From positions 1-33,838 of the forward strand of contig NZ_PXWG01000067.1 in assembly GCF_003011965.1 (NCBI RefSeq): a stretch of DNA of 33,838 nucleotides. Reading direction: 5' to 3'. Position numbers and translations under genes: made by a program. This DNA comes from Streptosporangium nondiastaticum (GTDB taxonomy: Bacteria; Actinomycetota; Actinomycetes; Streptomycetales; Streptomycetaceae). Below the pieces are notes generated by a model. That model saw only the letters and a list, made by a program, of their open reading frames with translations, was not told the origin of the DNA and ran no database searches. Shown here piece after piece: positions 25,195 to 32,074 of this stretch. Each line of letters opens with the position of its first letter. Position 1 is the first letter of the stretch.

Positions 25195-25776
25195 TCAGAC
25201 GGCGTCGAGCGTCGTGCGCACGATGCCCTCCAGCGCTTCCCGCCCGACGCCGGCCCGCGCCGAGACGCGCATGCCGCCGATGGCCGCGATGACGAAGTGC
25301 GCGAGCGCGCCGGCGTCCTTGGCCGGGTCGATGTCGCCGTCCCGCTGCCCGGACTCGATCACGGCCTTCAGCGCCTGGAACCGCCGCTGATAGTCGCGCT
25401 CCAGCACCTGAGCCACCTCGGCATCCCTGGCCGCGAGCTCGATGCAGGAGTTGACGACCAGACAGCCGCGGCGGTCCTCCGCGTAGAGCCCCTCCTCCTC
25501 GACGATGACGTCGAGGAGCGCCCGGAGCTTCTCCCGGGCGGGCAGCCCGCTCTCCAGGACGGCGACGATGCTCCCGTTCTTGCGCTCCATATAGCGGAGC
25601 AGGGCGCGCCGGAAGAGGTCGTGCTTGCTCTTGAAGGTGTTGTAGATGCTGCTCCGGCCCAGCCCCGTGGCCTCGCACAGATCCTGGGTCGAGGTCGCCT
25701 CGTACCCGGCGGTCCAGAACGCCTCGAGCGCGGCGTCGACCGCCCGCTCCTCGTCGAACTTCCTCGGTCGGGCCAT
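25195..25776 (-). CDS. TetR-family transcriptional repressor
   Basis: The 193-residue regulator has an N-terminal helix-turn-helix (about 9-55; STQDLCEATGLGRSSIYNTFKSKHDL). The C-terminal ligand domain has Cys105 and Cys111 in GCLVVNSCIELA, a pattern seen in NemR/AcuR-like repressors that sense electrophiles. It probably represses itself and the downstream MFS gene through the shared TTTTG...CAAAA operator. ATG 25776 (MARPRKFDEE) is the natural start; the longer frame from 25812 would be translated from within the operator. Cysteine-based sensing is inference. Confidence 0.94.
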   Translation of the reverse strand: MARPRKFDEERAVDAALEAFWTAGYEATSTQDLCEATGLGRSSIYNTFKSKHDLFRRALLRYMERKNGSIVAVLESGLPAREKLRALLDVIVEEEGLYAEDRRGCLVVNSCIELAARDAEVAQVLERDYQRRFQALKAVIESGQRDGDIDPAKDAGALAHFVIAAIGGMRVSARAGVGREALEGIVRTTLDAV

Positions 25777-25792
25777 GATCCGACCGTAGCAG

Positions 25793-25814
25793 TTTTGGAT
25801 TGATCGATCCAATA
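25793..25814. promoter_or_regulatory. TetR operator before the tetR gene
   Basis: A 22-bp site with the same plan as that before the MFS gene: TTTTG-GAT-TGATCG-ATC-CAATA. TTGGAT and ATCCAA form perfect 6-bp arms. It ends 17 bases before the tetR ATG, where it would block transcription. Confidence 0.75.
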
Positions 25815-25857
25815 GTTCGGTGGGGTCCTGTGTGCCGCTTCTCGCCTCCCCTCTCTC

Positions 25858-26604
25858 TCAGCCGGCGGCCGCGCCTCCGGCCAGCACCCCCAGCCACGCG
25901 CCCGCGATCATGAAGGGGCCGAAGGCCAGCGCCGTCCCGCGCCCCGCCCGCCGGGCCGCCAGCAGCGCCACCCCGTAGAAGGACCCCAGCAGCAGCCCCG
26001 CGAAGGCGCCCAGGAACAGCACCTGCCAGCCGTACCAGCCCAGCGCGCAGCCGACCCCCACCGCCAGCTTCACGTCACCGAACCCCATCCCTGCCGGGTG
26101 GATCAGGAACAGCGTGAAGTACCCGCCGCCGAGGGCCGCCCCACCGAGCAGCGCCCCCGGCCACGACCCGGCGGCCCCGGGTATGAGGGCGGCCGCGCCG
26201 AGCAGGACCGCCGTCCCCGCGGCCAGCGGCAGCGTCAGGACATCCGGCAGCCGCCGCACCGAGCGGTCGACCGCGGCCAGCAGCACGGCCACCGGCGCCG
26301 CCAGCAGCCACACCGCGAGCTCGGGCCGGGCCCCGACCACCGCCGCGAGCGCCCCGCACACCAGGGCCGTCACCACCGCGGGCAGCAGCGCCCCCGGGCC
26401 GTACCCCTCTCCGCACACCCCGCACCGCGCCCGGCCCAGCCACCCCGCGACCGCGTGCCCGCACGGGCCCGCCGACCGCCACGGCTCCTCGGGCTCGACG
26501 CTCAGCCGATACCCGGCTCTGGGCACCAACCGCCCCGCCACGGCCCCGTAGACGACCGCGGCCGCGGTCAACAGCGCTTCCTTGCCCCCGAGATCCATGA
26601 CCAT
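25858..26604 (-). CDS. Prepilin peptidase, A24 family
   Basis: The 248-residue membrane aspartyl protease processes the leader of Flp-type prepilins. Both catalytic aspartates are visible: Asp113 in AVDRSVRRLPD and Asp177 in GMGFGDVKLA. Several hydrophobic helices surround them. The cytoplasmic loop after helix 1 keeps cysteines (Cys48, Cys61, Cys64: RARCGVCGEGYGPGA) as in TFPP enzymes with a zinc-binding domain, though only three remain. The presumed substrate is the Flp pilin at 31736-31900. It diverges from the DUF192 gene. The start at 26604 has no clear ribosome site; the ATG at 26598 is an alternative. Confidence 0.92.
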   Translation of the reverse strand: MVMDLGGKEALLTAAAVVYGAVAGRLVPRAGYRLSVEPEEPWRSAGPCGHAVAGWLGRARCGVCGEGYGPGALLPAVVTALVCGALAAVVGARPELAVWLLAAPVAVLLAAVDRSVRRLPDVLTLPLAAGTAVLLGAAALIPGAAGSWPGALLGGAALGGGYFTLFLIHPAGMGFGDVKLAVGVGCALGWYGWQVLFLGAFAGLLLGSFYGVALLAARRAGRGTALAFGPFMIAGAWLGVLAGGAAAG

Positions 26605-26639
26605 GAGATTACGGACATCCGCGCACCCCCGCGCAGGCC

Positions 26640-26657
26640 TGTGGATAAAGTCCGGGC
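26640..26657 (+). promoter_or_regulatory. -10 element and leaderless start of the DUF192 gene, overlapping a DnaA-box-like 9-mer
   Basis: TGTGGATAA (26640-26648) is a perfect DnaA-box match. Within it TAAAGT (26646-26651) lies 6 bases before ATG 26658, the usual spacing of a leaderless transcript in actinobacteria; no ribosome site is present. Confidence 0.5.
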
Positions 26658-27017
26658 ATGCCCCGCAGACAGGACGGCACGGCCCGGCTGCACGTCCCGG
26701 GAGGCCCGCCGGTCCCCCTGGAGATCGCCGCCTCCTACCGGGCCCGCACCCGAGGGCTCCTGGGCCGCGACACCGTCGACGGCGCCCTGCTCCTCACACC
26801 GGCCGCGAGCGTGCACACCTTCCGGATGCGCTTCGCCATCGACGTGGCCTACCTGGACCGCCACTTGACGGTCCTCGCGGTCCGCACCATGCGGCCGGGC
26901 CGCCTCGGCCTGCCGCGGCTCCGTGCGCGCCACGTGCTGGAGTCCACGGCGGGCGCCATGGAGGGCTGGGGGCTGCGCCCCGGCGTGAGGGTTCGCTTCG
27001 AGGACGCGCCGGCCTGA
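26658..27017 (+). CDS. DUF192 family protein
   Basis: This is a complete 119-residue DUF192 (COG1430) protein with the family hallmarks: SYRARTRGLLGRDTVDGALLL, the segment VHTFRMRFAIDVAYLDRHLTVL and the end motif HVLESTAGAMEGWGLRPG. Members are small beta-rich proteins of unknown function, often exported in other bacteria; no signal peptide is seen here. It is often found near Tad-pilus or prepilin peptidase genes in Streptomyces, from which a role in pilus assembly has been guessed but not shown. It diverges from the prepilin peptidase gene with 53 bases between. Its last codons are duplicated just beyond the stop. Confidence 0.9.
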   Translation: MPRRQDGTARLHVPGGPPVPLEIAASYRARTRGLLGRDTVDGALLLTPAASVHTFRMRFAIDVAYLDRHLTVLAVRTMRPGRLGLPRLRARHVLESTAGAMEGWGLRPGVRVRFEDAPA

Positions 27018-27155
27018 CGCGGGCGTTCGCTTCGAGGACGCCTCGGCTGCCGCCGGTCCGGCACCGCCGGGCTGCGCCGCTGTGGCTGCTCACCGCCGCG
27101 GCGGGTCCAAGGATGCGGGGCATCCTTGACTGAGCGCCCCCGGCCTGACGCGGGC
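26991..27155. repeat. Scrambled duplications of the DUF192 3' end
   Basis: GTTCGCTTCGAGGACGC occurs at 26991-27007 (coding RFEDA) and again at 27025-27041 after the stop. CCGGCCTGACGCGGGC, holding the stop codon, occurs at 27009-27024 and at 27140-27155. The layout looks like a local duplication interrupted by about 100 bases. Confidence 0.75.
27108..27128. terminator. Hairpin between the DUF192 gene and the convergent secreted-protein gene
   Basis: Perfect 9-bp arms CAAGGATGC (27108-27116) and GCATCCTTG (27120-27128) close on loop GGG. It lies 91 bases after DUF192 and 58 bases beyond the end of the minus-strand gene. Confidence 0.7.
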
Positions 27156-27185
27156 CCGGCACGTCACAACCACGCGCCCCGCGCG

Positions 27186-28490
27186 TCACGCCCCCGTCAC
27201 TCCCCCGCCCCTCCTCGTACGGCGCCGGGCCGCCAGGGTCCAGCCCGCGAGGCCGGCCAGGAGGGCCGAGCCCGTGCCCACGCCCGTGTAGCCGATGACG
27301 CGCAGCCGCCCGTCCCGCGCCTTGTCCCCGGCCGGGACGACGCCGGAGGCCGGCTTCGGCGCCGGGGCGCCCGGCCGGGCCTCGGCCACGTCGACGTCGA
27401 GCGTCACGGGCACGGCCGCCGCCGCGGACGCCACGGACGCCCCCGTTCCCCCCGTGCCGGCTCTGGGGCTCAGGCTGGCCTGGAGGTAGTACCACCCGGC
27501 GAACCGCATGCCCCGCACGGCGTCCCCCACCGCCACGCCGCCGCCGGACGCGGCCGGGGGCGTGGCCAGGGAGACCACCGCGGGCTTGCCCTGGTACCCG
27601 GTGGTCCGGTTCATCACGTAGCCCCGCGCGGTGTTGTTCAGCCCCAGGCGGACCCCGCCGGACACGTACGGGGAGGCGCCGCCGCTCGGGGCCGCGCCGA
27701 ACCGGGCGCGGGCGAAGAGCTGGCGGCCCGCCGTGACGGCGACGCGGTAGAAGCGGGTCTCGCCGGGGCGGAGCTCGTCCTTCCAGGAGCCGGCGCCCAC
27801 CTCCGCCGCGTCGTTGAAGCCGGACCCGCCGGTGACCGCCCTGACCGGCCCGTCCGGCATCCGCGGCGCCTGCGAGGCCCAGCTGCCGCCGGTGGAGGAC
27901 GGGCCGCCCTGACCGCCCGGCCCCTCGTCCCCCGGCGGAGCCGTGACGTACTGCAGCTCCACCGGCACCGGCGCTCCGTCGCCGCCCGCCGCATCGCCCC
28001 GCTCCAGCACGAACCGGTACGTGCCCGCGGCCGCGCAGGCGCTGCCCGCCCGGGGCACGCGCTCCGCGTAGTCGGCGACGGGATAGGCGCCTCCGGCCGA
28101 CAGGAACGTGCGGTGCCGGCCCGCGCCGCACGGCGTGCCGTCCGCCGCCTCCAGGGCCACGTCGATGCCGTCCCTGGGCCCCATGGCGCTGCCGGGCTTC
28201 GGGGCGGCCACGGCGGAGACGTACGCGTTCGACGTGCCGTCCAGCTCGACCGTGTAGCGCTTGCGCTCACCGGGGCGGACGGAGTCCTTGTACGTGTGCG
28301 GGCCCTCTTTCAGCAGCGGCCCGCCGTCCCCGGCGAGTGCGCCTTCGATCGCCTGGGCGCCCGGGGCCATCGCGTACCCGGTGAGGGCTCCGGCCTCGCC
28401 CGCCGCCACCGCCCTGCCGGTCAGTGCCATCAGCAGCCCCAGCACCGTCACCCCGACGACCCCGCCCCTCGCCTTCCCGCGGCCCCTCAT
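27186..28490 (-). CDS. Secreted, membrane-anchored protein of unknown function
   Basis: The 434-residue protein has a signal peptide (residues about 1-30, GVVGVTVLGLLMALTGRAVA) and a single C-terminal membrane anchor (VGTGSALLAGLAGWTLA followed by RRRTRRGG). The exported part looks beta-rich, with two similar segments (RPGERKRYTVELDGTSNAYVSA and RPGETRFYRVAVTAGRQLFARA) that recall bacterial pre-peptidase C-terminal-like folds. ATG 28490 is firm because GGGAGG sits 6 bases before it. No enzyme motif is seen. It lies at the end of the pilus locus, overlapped by the 3' end of the upstream reading frame. A role as a surface partner of the pilus is only a guess. Confidence 0.85.
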   Translation of the reverse strand: MRGRGKARGGVVGVTVLGLLMALTGRAVAAGEAGALTGYAMAPGAQAIEGALAGDGGPLLKEGPHTYKDSVRPGERKRYTVELDGTSNAYVSAVAAPKPGSAMGPRDGIDVALEAADGTPCGAGRHRTFLSAGGAYPVADYAERVPRAGSACAAAGTYRFVLERGDAAGGDGAPVPVELQYVTAPPGDEGPGGQGGPSSTGGSWASQAPRMPDGPVRAVTGGSGFNDAAEVGAGSWKDELRPGETRFYRVAVTAGRQLFARARFGAAPSGGASPYVSGGVRLGLNNTARGYVMNRTTGYQGKPAVVSLATPPAASGGGVAVGDAVRGMRFAGWYYLQASLSPRAGTGGTGASVASAAAAVPVTLDVDVAEARPGAPAPKPASGVVPAGDKARDGRLRVIGYTGVGTGSALLAGLAGWTLAARRRTRRGGGVTGA

Positions 28491-29529
28491 CCCACGCCTC
28501 CCTCACCACTCCCCCGGCATCCGCGCCGCCCCATCCTGCCGTGCCCGTACCGGAGTTCGCGACCGTCGGATCACGCCCGCGCAGGTCGTCGAGCGCCCGG
28601 CGGACGGTGCGGACCATGAGCCGGGGGCGGTGGAAGACGTCGTCCCTGGTGAAGCGGAGGATGCGGCGGATCCCGGCGCAGCCCGCGAGGTCGTTGAAGC
28701 GCATCGTGTCGTTCTGGTGGGCGGCCCTCGTGCCGTGCCAGGTGAAGCCCTCGATCTCGATGCCGAGGCCCTCGGCCCGGAAGAGGAAGTCCAGCCGCGC
28801 CGTGCGCCCGCGGTCCGTCGTCACCTCCGCCTGGGACTCCGGGTGGAGGCCGCCCGCTGCCATCTCCAGGCGGGCCTTGGTCTCCGCCGGGGAGCCGCTG
28901 GCCGGGTCGGCGAGGGCGAGCGCCCGCCGTGCCGCCCGGGTGCCCGGCCGCCGCGGCGCCTCCTCCAGCGCCCGCGCGACCTCCTCCCGGCGCACCAGGC
29001 CGTGGGAGAGCGCGGAGTCGGCGGCGATGACGGCCTCGTCCTCGGGCAGGGCCCGCAGCAGGTCGCACAGCGTCCGCACGGCCGTGGTGACGCGGACGCC
29101 CGAGACCACGGCGACCTCGCTGTCCGCGAGCGGGATCCGGTGGACAAGGGCCCCGGCCCCGCGCTTGCGTCCCCCGGCGGACGTGAACTCGGGCCTGCAC
29201 GGCCGTATCAGCACGATCCCGTGCGCGGCGGCGGCCGCGCTGTGGCTCGCGACCAGCTCGGGGCAGTGCAGCTGCGCGGCCCGCAGGCGCAGCCGCAGAC
29301 CGGTCTCCCGGCCCGGCTCCGCCCACGCGCCCGCGTGCAGCCGGGACCAGCCCGCGCGGCGCAGCGAGCGGGCGGCCGCACCACGGGAGAGGCCGGCGGC
29401 CACGGCCTGGGACGTCAGCACGACTCCGCCCTGCACGGCGGCCAGTTCGCGCAGTCGTGAGTGCAGGCGCGAGCGAGGACCGTGCGGGCGCGGGAGAGCC
29501 CCGAAAGACCGCGGGTGATCAGCCTTCAT
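28267..29529 (-). CDS. AbiEi/DUF559-like protein with aberrant C-terminal extension
   Basis: The 420-residue frame shows an N-terminal winged-helix segment like AbiEi antitoxins (ELAAVQGGVVLTSQAVAAGLSR, LRRAGWSRLHAGAW) and a C-terminal DUF559/Vsr-type nuclease-fold domain (RLDFLFRAEGLGIEIEGFTWHG, then FNDLAG and ILRFTRDDVFHRP). This two-domain form is widespread in actinobacteria and of unproven function. Family similarity ends near residue 325. The last 75 or so residues are low-complexity and overlap the following gene by 224 bases in another frame, so an ancestral stop may have been lost by a frameshift. There is no clear ribosome site at ATG 29529. Two DnaA-box-like 9-mers lie 40-63 bases upstream. 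Confidence 0.75.
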   Translation of the reverse strand: MKADHPRSFGALPRPHGPRSRLHSRLRELAAVQGGVVLTSQAVAAGLSRGAAARSLRRAGWSRLHAGAWAEPGRETGLRLRLRAAQLHCPELVASHSAAAAAHGIVLIRPCRPEFTSAGGRKRGAGALVHRIPLADSEVAVVSGVRVTTAVRTLCDLLRALPEDEAVIAADSALSHGLVRREEVARALEEAPRRPGTRAARRALALADPASGSPAETKARLEMAAGGLHPESQAEVTTDRGRTARLDFLFRAEGLGIEIEGFTWHGTRAAHQNDTMRFNDLAGCAGIRRILRFTRDDVFHRPRLMVRTVRRALDDLRGRDPTVANSGTGTAGWGGADAGGVVREAWDEGPREGEGRGRRGDGAGAADGTDRQGGGGGRGRSPHRVRDGPGRPGDRRRTRRGRRAAAERGPAHVQGLRPPR

Positions 29530-29568
29530 GCATCAAGGACAGCCGATCCCCGCCCGTACGGCGACCCC

Positions 29569-29592
29569 TGTGGATAACCCGGATGTGGATAA
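29569..29592. promoter_or_regulatory. Two DnaA-box-like 9-mers in tandem
   Basis: TGTGGATAA (complement TTATCCACA) occurs at 29569-29577 and 29584-29592, each followed by CCCG, 15 bases apart in the same direction. They lie between the OmpA-like gene end and the DUF559-like gene start. They could bind DnaA or act within promoters. Confidence 0.5.
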
Positions 29593-29619
29593 CCCGTAAG
29601 CCGGTTGATCCCGCACCCT

Positions 29620-30249
29620 CTACCCCCGCCGCGGGAAGCTGACTTCCACCCTCCTGTTCTTCATCCGCCCTTCCTCCGTGGAGTTGTCCGCGATCGGGAA
29701 CTGCTCGCCGTACCCCCGGATCTGGTACGCGACCGAGGACGAGCCGATCTCCTCGGCGAGCTGCCGCTGCACCGCGCCGGCCCGCTCCTTCGACAGCGCG
29801 AGGCCGTGTTCGGCGGAGCCGAGGTTGTCGGTGAAGCCGAAGACGCGCAGGGTGCCCGCCTTCTGCTTCTTGGCCTCCGCCGCGATCGCGCTGATGCGCT
29901 TGCCGGCCTCGCGGCTGAGCCGCGAGCTGTCCTTGTCGAAGAGGACCTCGGCCTGGAGGGCGAAGGTGACGTCCACGTTGGTGTCCTCGCGCCGCTCGTC
30001 GCCGCCCTCCGTCTCGACCACGGACTTGATGTCGAGGACCCGCCCTGCCGCGAGCTTCGCGCCGGAGCGCAGCTTCAGGTCCGGATCGGAGCCGTTGATC
30101 TTCACGGGCGGGGTCGTGTTCGCCGGGCCGCCGGGGCCGGAGCGCCCCTGGGCGGCGGCAGGCGGGGCGGCGGGCGTAGCGGCAACTGCGAGGAGCGTGG
30201 TCAGCGTGGCGGCCAGGACGGTGCCGCAGCGGGCCCGGAGCGTCGGCAC
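29620..30249 (-). CDS. OmpA-family peptidoglycan-binding protein
   Basis: The 209-residue exported protein has a signal peptide (first about 34 residues, Ala-rich) and a C-terminal OmpA-like domain (about 95-209) with VLFDKDSSRLS, the motif GFTDNLGSAEHGLALSKERA and NRRVEVSF, whose Asp and Arg residues grip diaminopimelate in peptidoglycan. In a Gram-positive cell it would attach something to the wall. It starts 7 bases after the lipoprotein stop (GTG 30249, GGGGTGAGC before it), so the two are coupled. Position in the Tad locus suggests that it anchors or guides the pilus; that is inference. Confidence 0.88.
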   Translation of the reverse strand: MPTLRARCGTVLAATLTTLLAVAATPAAPPAAAQGRSGPGGPANTTPPVKINGSDPDLKLRSGAKLAAGRVLDIKSVVETEGGDERREDTNVDVTFALQAEVLFDKDSSRLSREAGKRISAIAAEAKKQKAGTLRVFGFTDNLGSAEHGLALSKERAGAVQRQLAEEIGSSSVAYQIRGYGEQFPIADNSTEEGRMKNRRVEVSFPRRG

Positions 30250-30256
30250 GGCGCGC

Positions 30257-30853
30257 TCACCCCGAGATCTTCACGTGGACGGACGGCATCGTGGGCAGCT
30301 GGAAGTCCACCTCGTTGACGTCGGCCGGGGGCGCGGGGAACTGCGCGAAGACCGGGCGGCTCTCGCTGGGCTTGATGTTGGTCAGGCCCGTGCTGCACAG
30401 GCACTCGCCGTCGGTGTCGCGGAGCACCAGGTAGCGCTTCTTGCCCGAGGCGTCGACGAGCGAGGCGCCCGAGATGGAGGAGCGGGACTTCATCTCCGTC
30501 TCCTTCGACAGCCAGTGGATCGCGTTGAACGGCCGGGAACCGCGGTTGGTGAGCGTGCCGTTGACCGTCACGAAGCCGCCCTCGTCCCGGACGACTGAGG
30601 TGATGGCCAGGGCTATCCCGTCCGGTCCCTTCATCTCCCCGATCGCGTCGGACGGCGCCTGGCCCTGGGGGCGGTTCTTGGCCTCGCCGCGCTGCGCCGA
30701 GGCCTTCCCGGAGGCGCGGGCGCCGTCGCCGTCCGCCTTCCCGCCCCCTCCGCCGCCGTCGTCCCCGCAGCCCGCCGCGGTCAGGGCCATGACGGCCGCG
30801 AGCACGGCCGCCGCGGCGCCCCTGCGGGCCTTCGTCGTGTGCCGCATCCTCAT
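30257..30853 (-). CDS. Secreted lipoprotein of unknown function
   Basis: The 198-residue protein has a lipobox (LTAAGC, lipid-modified Cys29), a Gly/Asp-rich linker (30-60), then a beta-rich domain with ITSVVRDEGGFVTVNGTLTNRGSRPFNAI and two close cysteines (GECLCST) that may bind metal or form a disulphide. The domain is reminiscent of DUF4352-type Ig-like folds, but I do not recognise a named family. ATG 30853 follows GAAGGATCACGACC. It is directly coupled to the OmpA-like gene, so the pair may form one envelope complex. Confidence 0.85.
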   Translation of the reverse strand: MRMRHTTKARRGAAAAVLAAVMALTAAGCGDDGGGGGGKADGDGARASGKASAQRGEAKNRPQGQAPSDAIGEMKGPDGIALAITSVVRDEGGFVTVNGTLTNRGSRPFNAIHWLSKETEMKSRSSISGASLVDASGKKRYLVLRDTDGECLCSTGLTNIKPSESRPVFAQFPAPPADVNEVDFQLPTMPSVHVKISG

Positions 30854-30868
30854 GGTCGTGATCCTTCG

Positions 30869-30976
30869 TTCGTCGGGCGGGCCCGGGCCGGTCCGGTTCC
30901 GTTCGCCGGGCGGGCCCGGAGTGGTCCGGTTCCGTTCGCCGGGCGGGCCCGGACCGGTCGAGTCCCGTTCGCCGGG
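30869..30976. repeat. 33-bp tandem repeat, three copies plus a 9-base remnant
   Basis: Units 30869-30901, 30902-30934 and 30935-30967 each begin TTCGYCGGGCGGGCCCGG and end in CCG, followed by TTCGCCGGG (30968-30976). They fill most of the gap between the TadE/G-like and lipoprotein genes. Each contains the self-complementary core CGGGCCCG. The period is a multiple of three, so one minus-strand frame reads an 11-residue repeat (RARPANGTGP and one more). Confidence 0.9.
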
Positions 30977-30977
30977 T

Positions 30978-31697
30978 TCACGCGGCGCCGTCCGCCAGTC
31001 GTACGGTGAAGAGCGTCGCCGCCTTCACCGGCGCCCCGGGCCGGTCCGGCTCGATCCGTACGGTCTCGCCGTCGCAGACGATCTCGACGGCGGGCTTCCC
31101 CTGCGCCGGCGCGCCGGCGCCGGGGCTCGCGGACGGCGCCGGGCCGCCGGAGGGCGGCGGGGTCTGCGAAGCGGGGGCGGGCAGCGGCCCCCAGCAGCGC
31201 GGTTCGACGACGGCCCGCGCCGTCGCGGTCGCGTGCCGGTCCTCCGTCCCCGGGACGACGGATTTCCCCACCGCGGCGGCGGACTCGACCGTGACCGTGA
31301 ACGAGACCGGAAGCAGGCCCCCGGAGGTGGCGCAACGCCCCTGGACGTGCGCGCCGTTGGCCTGGGCATAGGGCTCCGCGCTGCCGCAGGCCGCCTCGGG
31401 ATCGCCCAGGCGGCCGGCCAGCCAGTCCGCCCACGGGCCGCCCGCGCCGACGGCCGTCAGCAGGCCCGTACGGAGCTGGTCCCGGTACGTCTGCGCGGCG
31501 GCGAGGGCCGCGGCGTCGGCGGCGGTCTGGGCGCCGTTCTTCGTGGCGCCCGCCCGGCCGACGGCGAAGAACGCCAGGGCGAGGAAGAGGAACGCGGCCA
31601 CTGCGGTGAGGTAGATGGGGAACGCCTGCCCCCGGTCGCGCCCGCCGCCGGTCCACCGTCCCGTCAGCCCATGAGCAGGCCCCCCGGCCCCCCGCAC
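30978..31697 (-). CDS. TadE/TadG-like pilus assembly protein
   Basis: The 239-residue protein has an N-terminal prepilin-like hydrophobic helix (DRGQAFPIYLTAVAAFLFLALAF, residues about 21-43) followed by GATKNGAQTAADAAALAAA, as in TadE/TadG-like (pseudopilin) proteins. The exported remainder is Pro/Ser-rich, with scattered cysteines. GTG 31697 is chosen because GGAGG sits 7 bases before it and no other start is in frame between the Flp gene and the helix. It follows the Flp gene by 38 bases in the same operon. Likely role: minor pilin or periplasm-side scaffold for the Flp filament. Confidence 0.88.
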   Translation of the reverse strand: MRGAGGPAHGLTGRWTGGGRDRGQAFPIYLTAVAAFLFLALAFFAVGRAGATKNGAQTAADAAALAAAQTYRDQLRTGLLTAVGAGGPWADWLAGRLGDPEAACGSAEPYAQANGAHVQGRCATSGGLLPVSFTVTVESAAAVGKSVVPGTEDRHATATARAVVEPRCWGPLPAPASQTPPPSGGPAPSASPGAGAPAQGKPAVEIVCDGETVRIEPDRPGAPVKAATLFTVRLADGAA

Positions 31698-31735
31698 GGC
31701 CCGGCCTCCGGCCCGCCGCGCCCCCGGCTCCCCGG

Positions 31736-31900
31736 TCAGCCGCCCGTCACCTCGGTGATCTTGTCGGAGATGGCGCTCGCGATCGCGCTCCCGAAGTCCG
31801 TCCGGGTCAGCACCAGGACGATCGCCACCACCACGGCGATGATGCCGAGGTACTCGATCGCGGTCTGCCCCCGGTCGTTTCCCAAGAAGCGCTTTCCCAT
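31736..31900 (-). CDS. flp: Flp-type pilin
   Basis: The 54-residue class IV Flp prepilin has a short basic leader (MGKRFLGNDRG) and a processing site Gly11/Gln12 with Glu at +5 and Tyr at +6 (QTAIEYLGIIAVVVAIVLVL), then a short soluble tail. This matches the G/XXXXEY rule for prepilin peptidase. ATG 31900 follows GGAGGGAAACGTG; the longer frame to 32005 is not needed. It would be cleaved by the peptidase at 25858-26604 and polymerised by TadB/TadC and a TadA ATPase located outside the window. Confidence 0.93.
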   Translation of the reverse strand: MGKRFLGNDRGQTAIEYLGIIAVVVAIVLVLTRTDFGSAIASAISDKITEVTGG

Positions 31901-31965
31901 CACGTTTCCCTCCGTCGGCGGCCGGCCCGGTCCGGGCAGGCGGGCGAGCACAAGAAAAGTACGCC

Positions 31966-31987
31966 GGAACAGCCGTAGCGGAACAGA
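31966..31987. promoter_or_regulatory. CGGAACAG direct repeats upstream of flp
   Basis: CGGAACAG occurs at 31966-31973 and 31980-31987, 14 bases apart, about 70-90 bases before the flp start. On the minus strand TGTTCC, 18 bases, then TACTTT could make a promoter. The 174-base gap after tadC fits a separate high-level pilin promoter. Confidence 0.35.
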
Positions 31988-32074
31988 CCATCCGCCACCA
32001 TTCACCCTCTGTTAAAGGGAGTTGGGACCGCAGAACCGGACGCTGGAACCCCAGCAGCCCCACGCGCACCGGGG

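Noticed and set aside
23816..25897. MFS transporter fused to an upstream N-terminal domain
   Set aside because: The frame upstream of 25030 runs out of phase through the tetR gene; ATG 25030 has AAGGAG and the usual N-terminus.
30850..31656. Protein-coding 11-residue repeat frame (RARPANGTGP-like) overlapping the TadE/G-like gene
   Set aside because: Over the shared stretch the other frame holds the TadE/G-like features and a firm start. The repeat frame has no ribosome site and no family, so it is kept only as a remark on the minisatellite.
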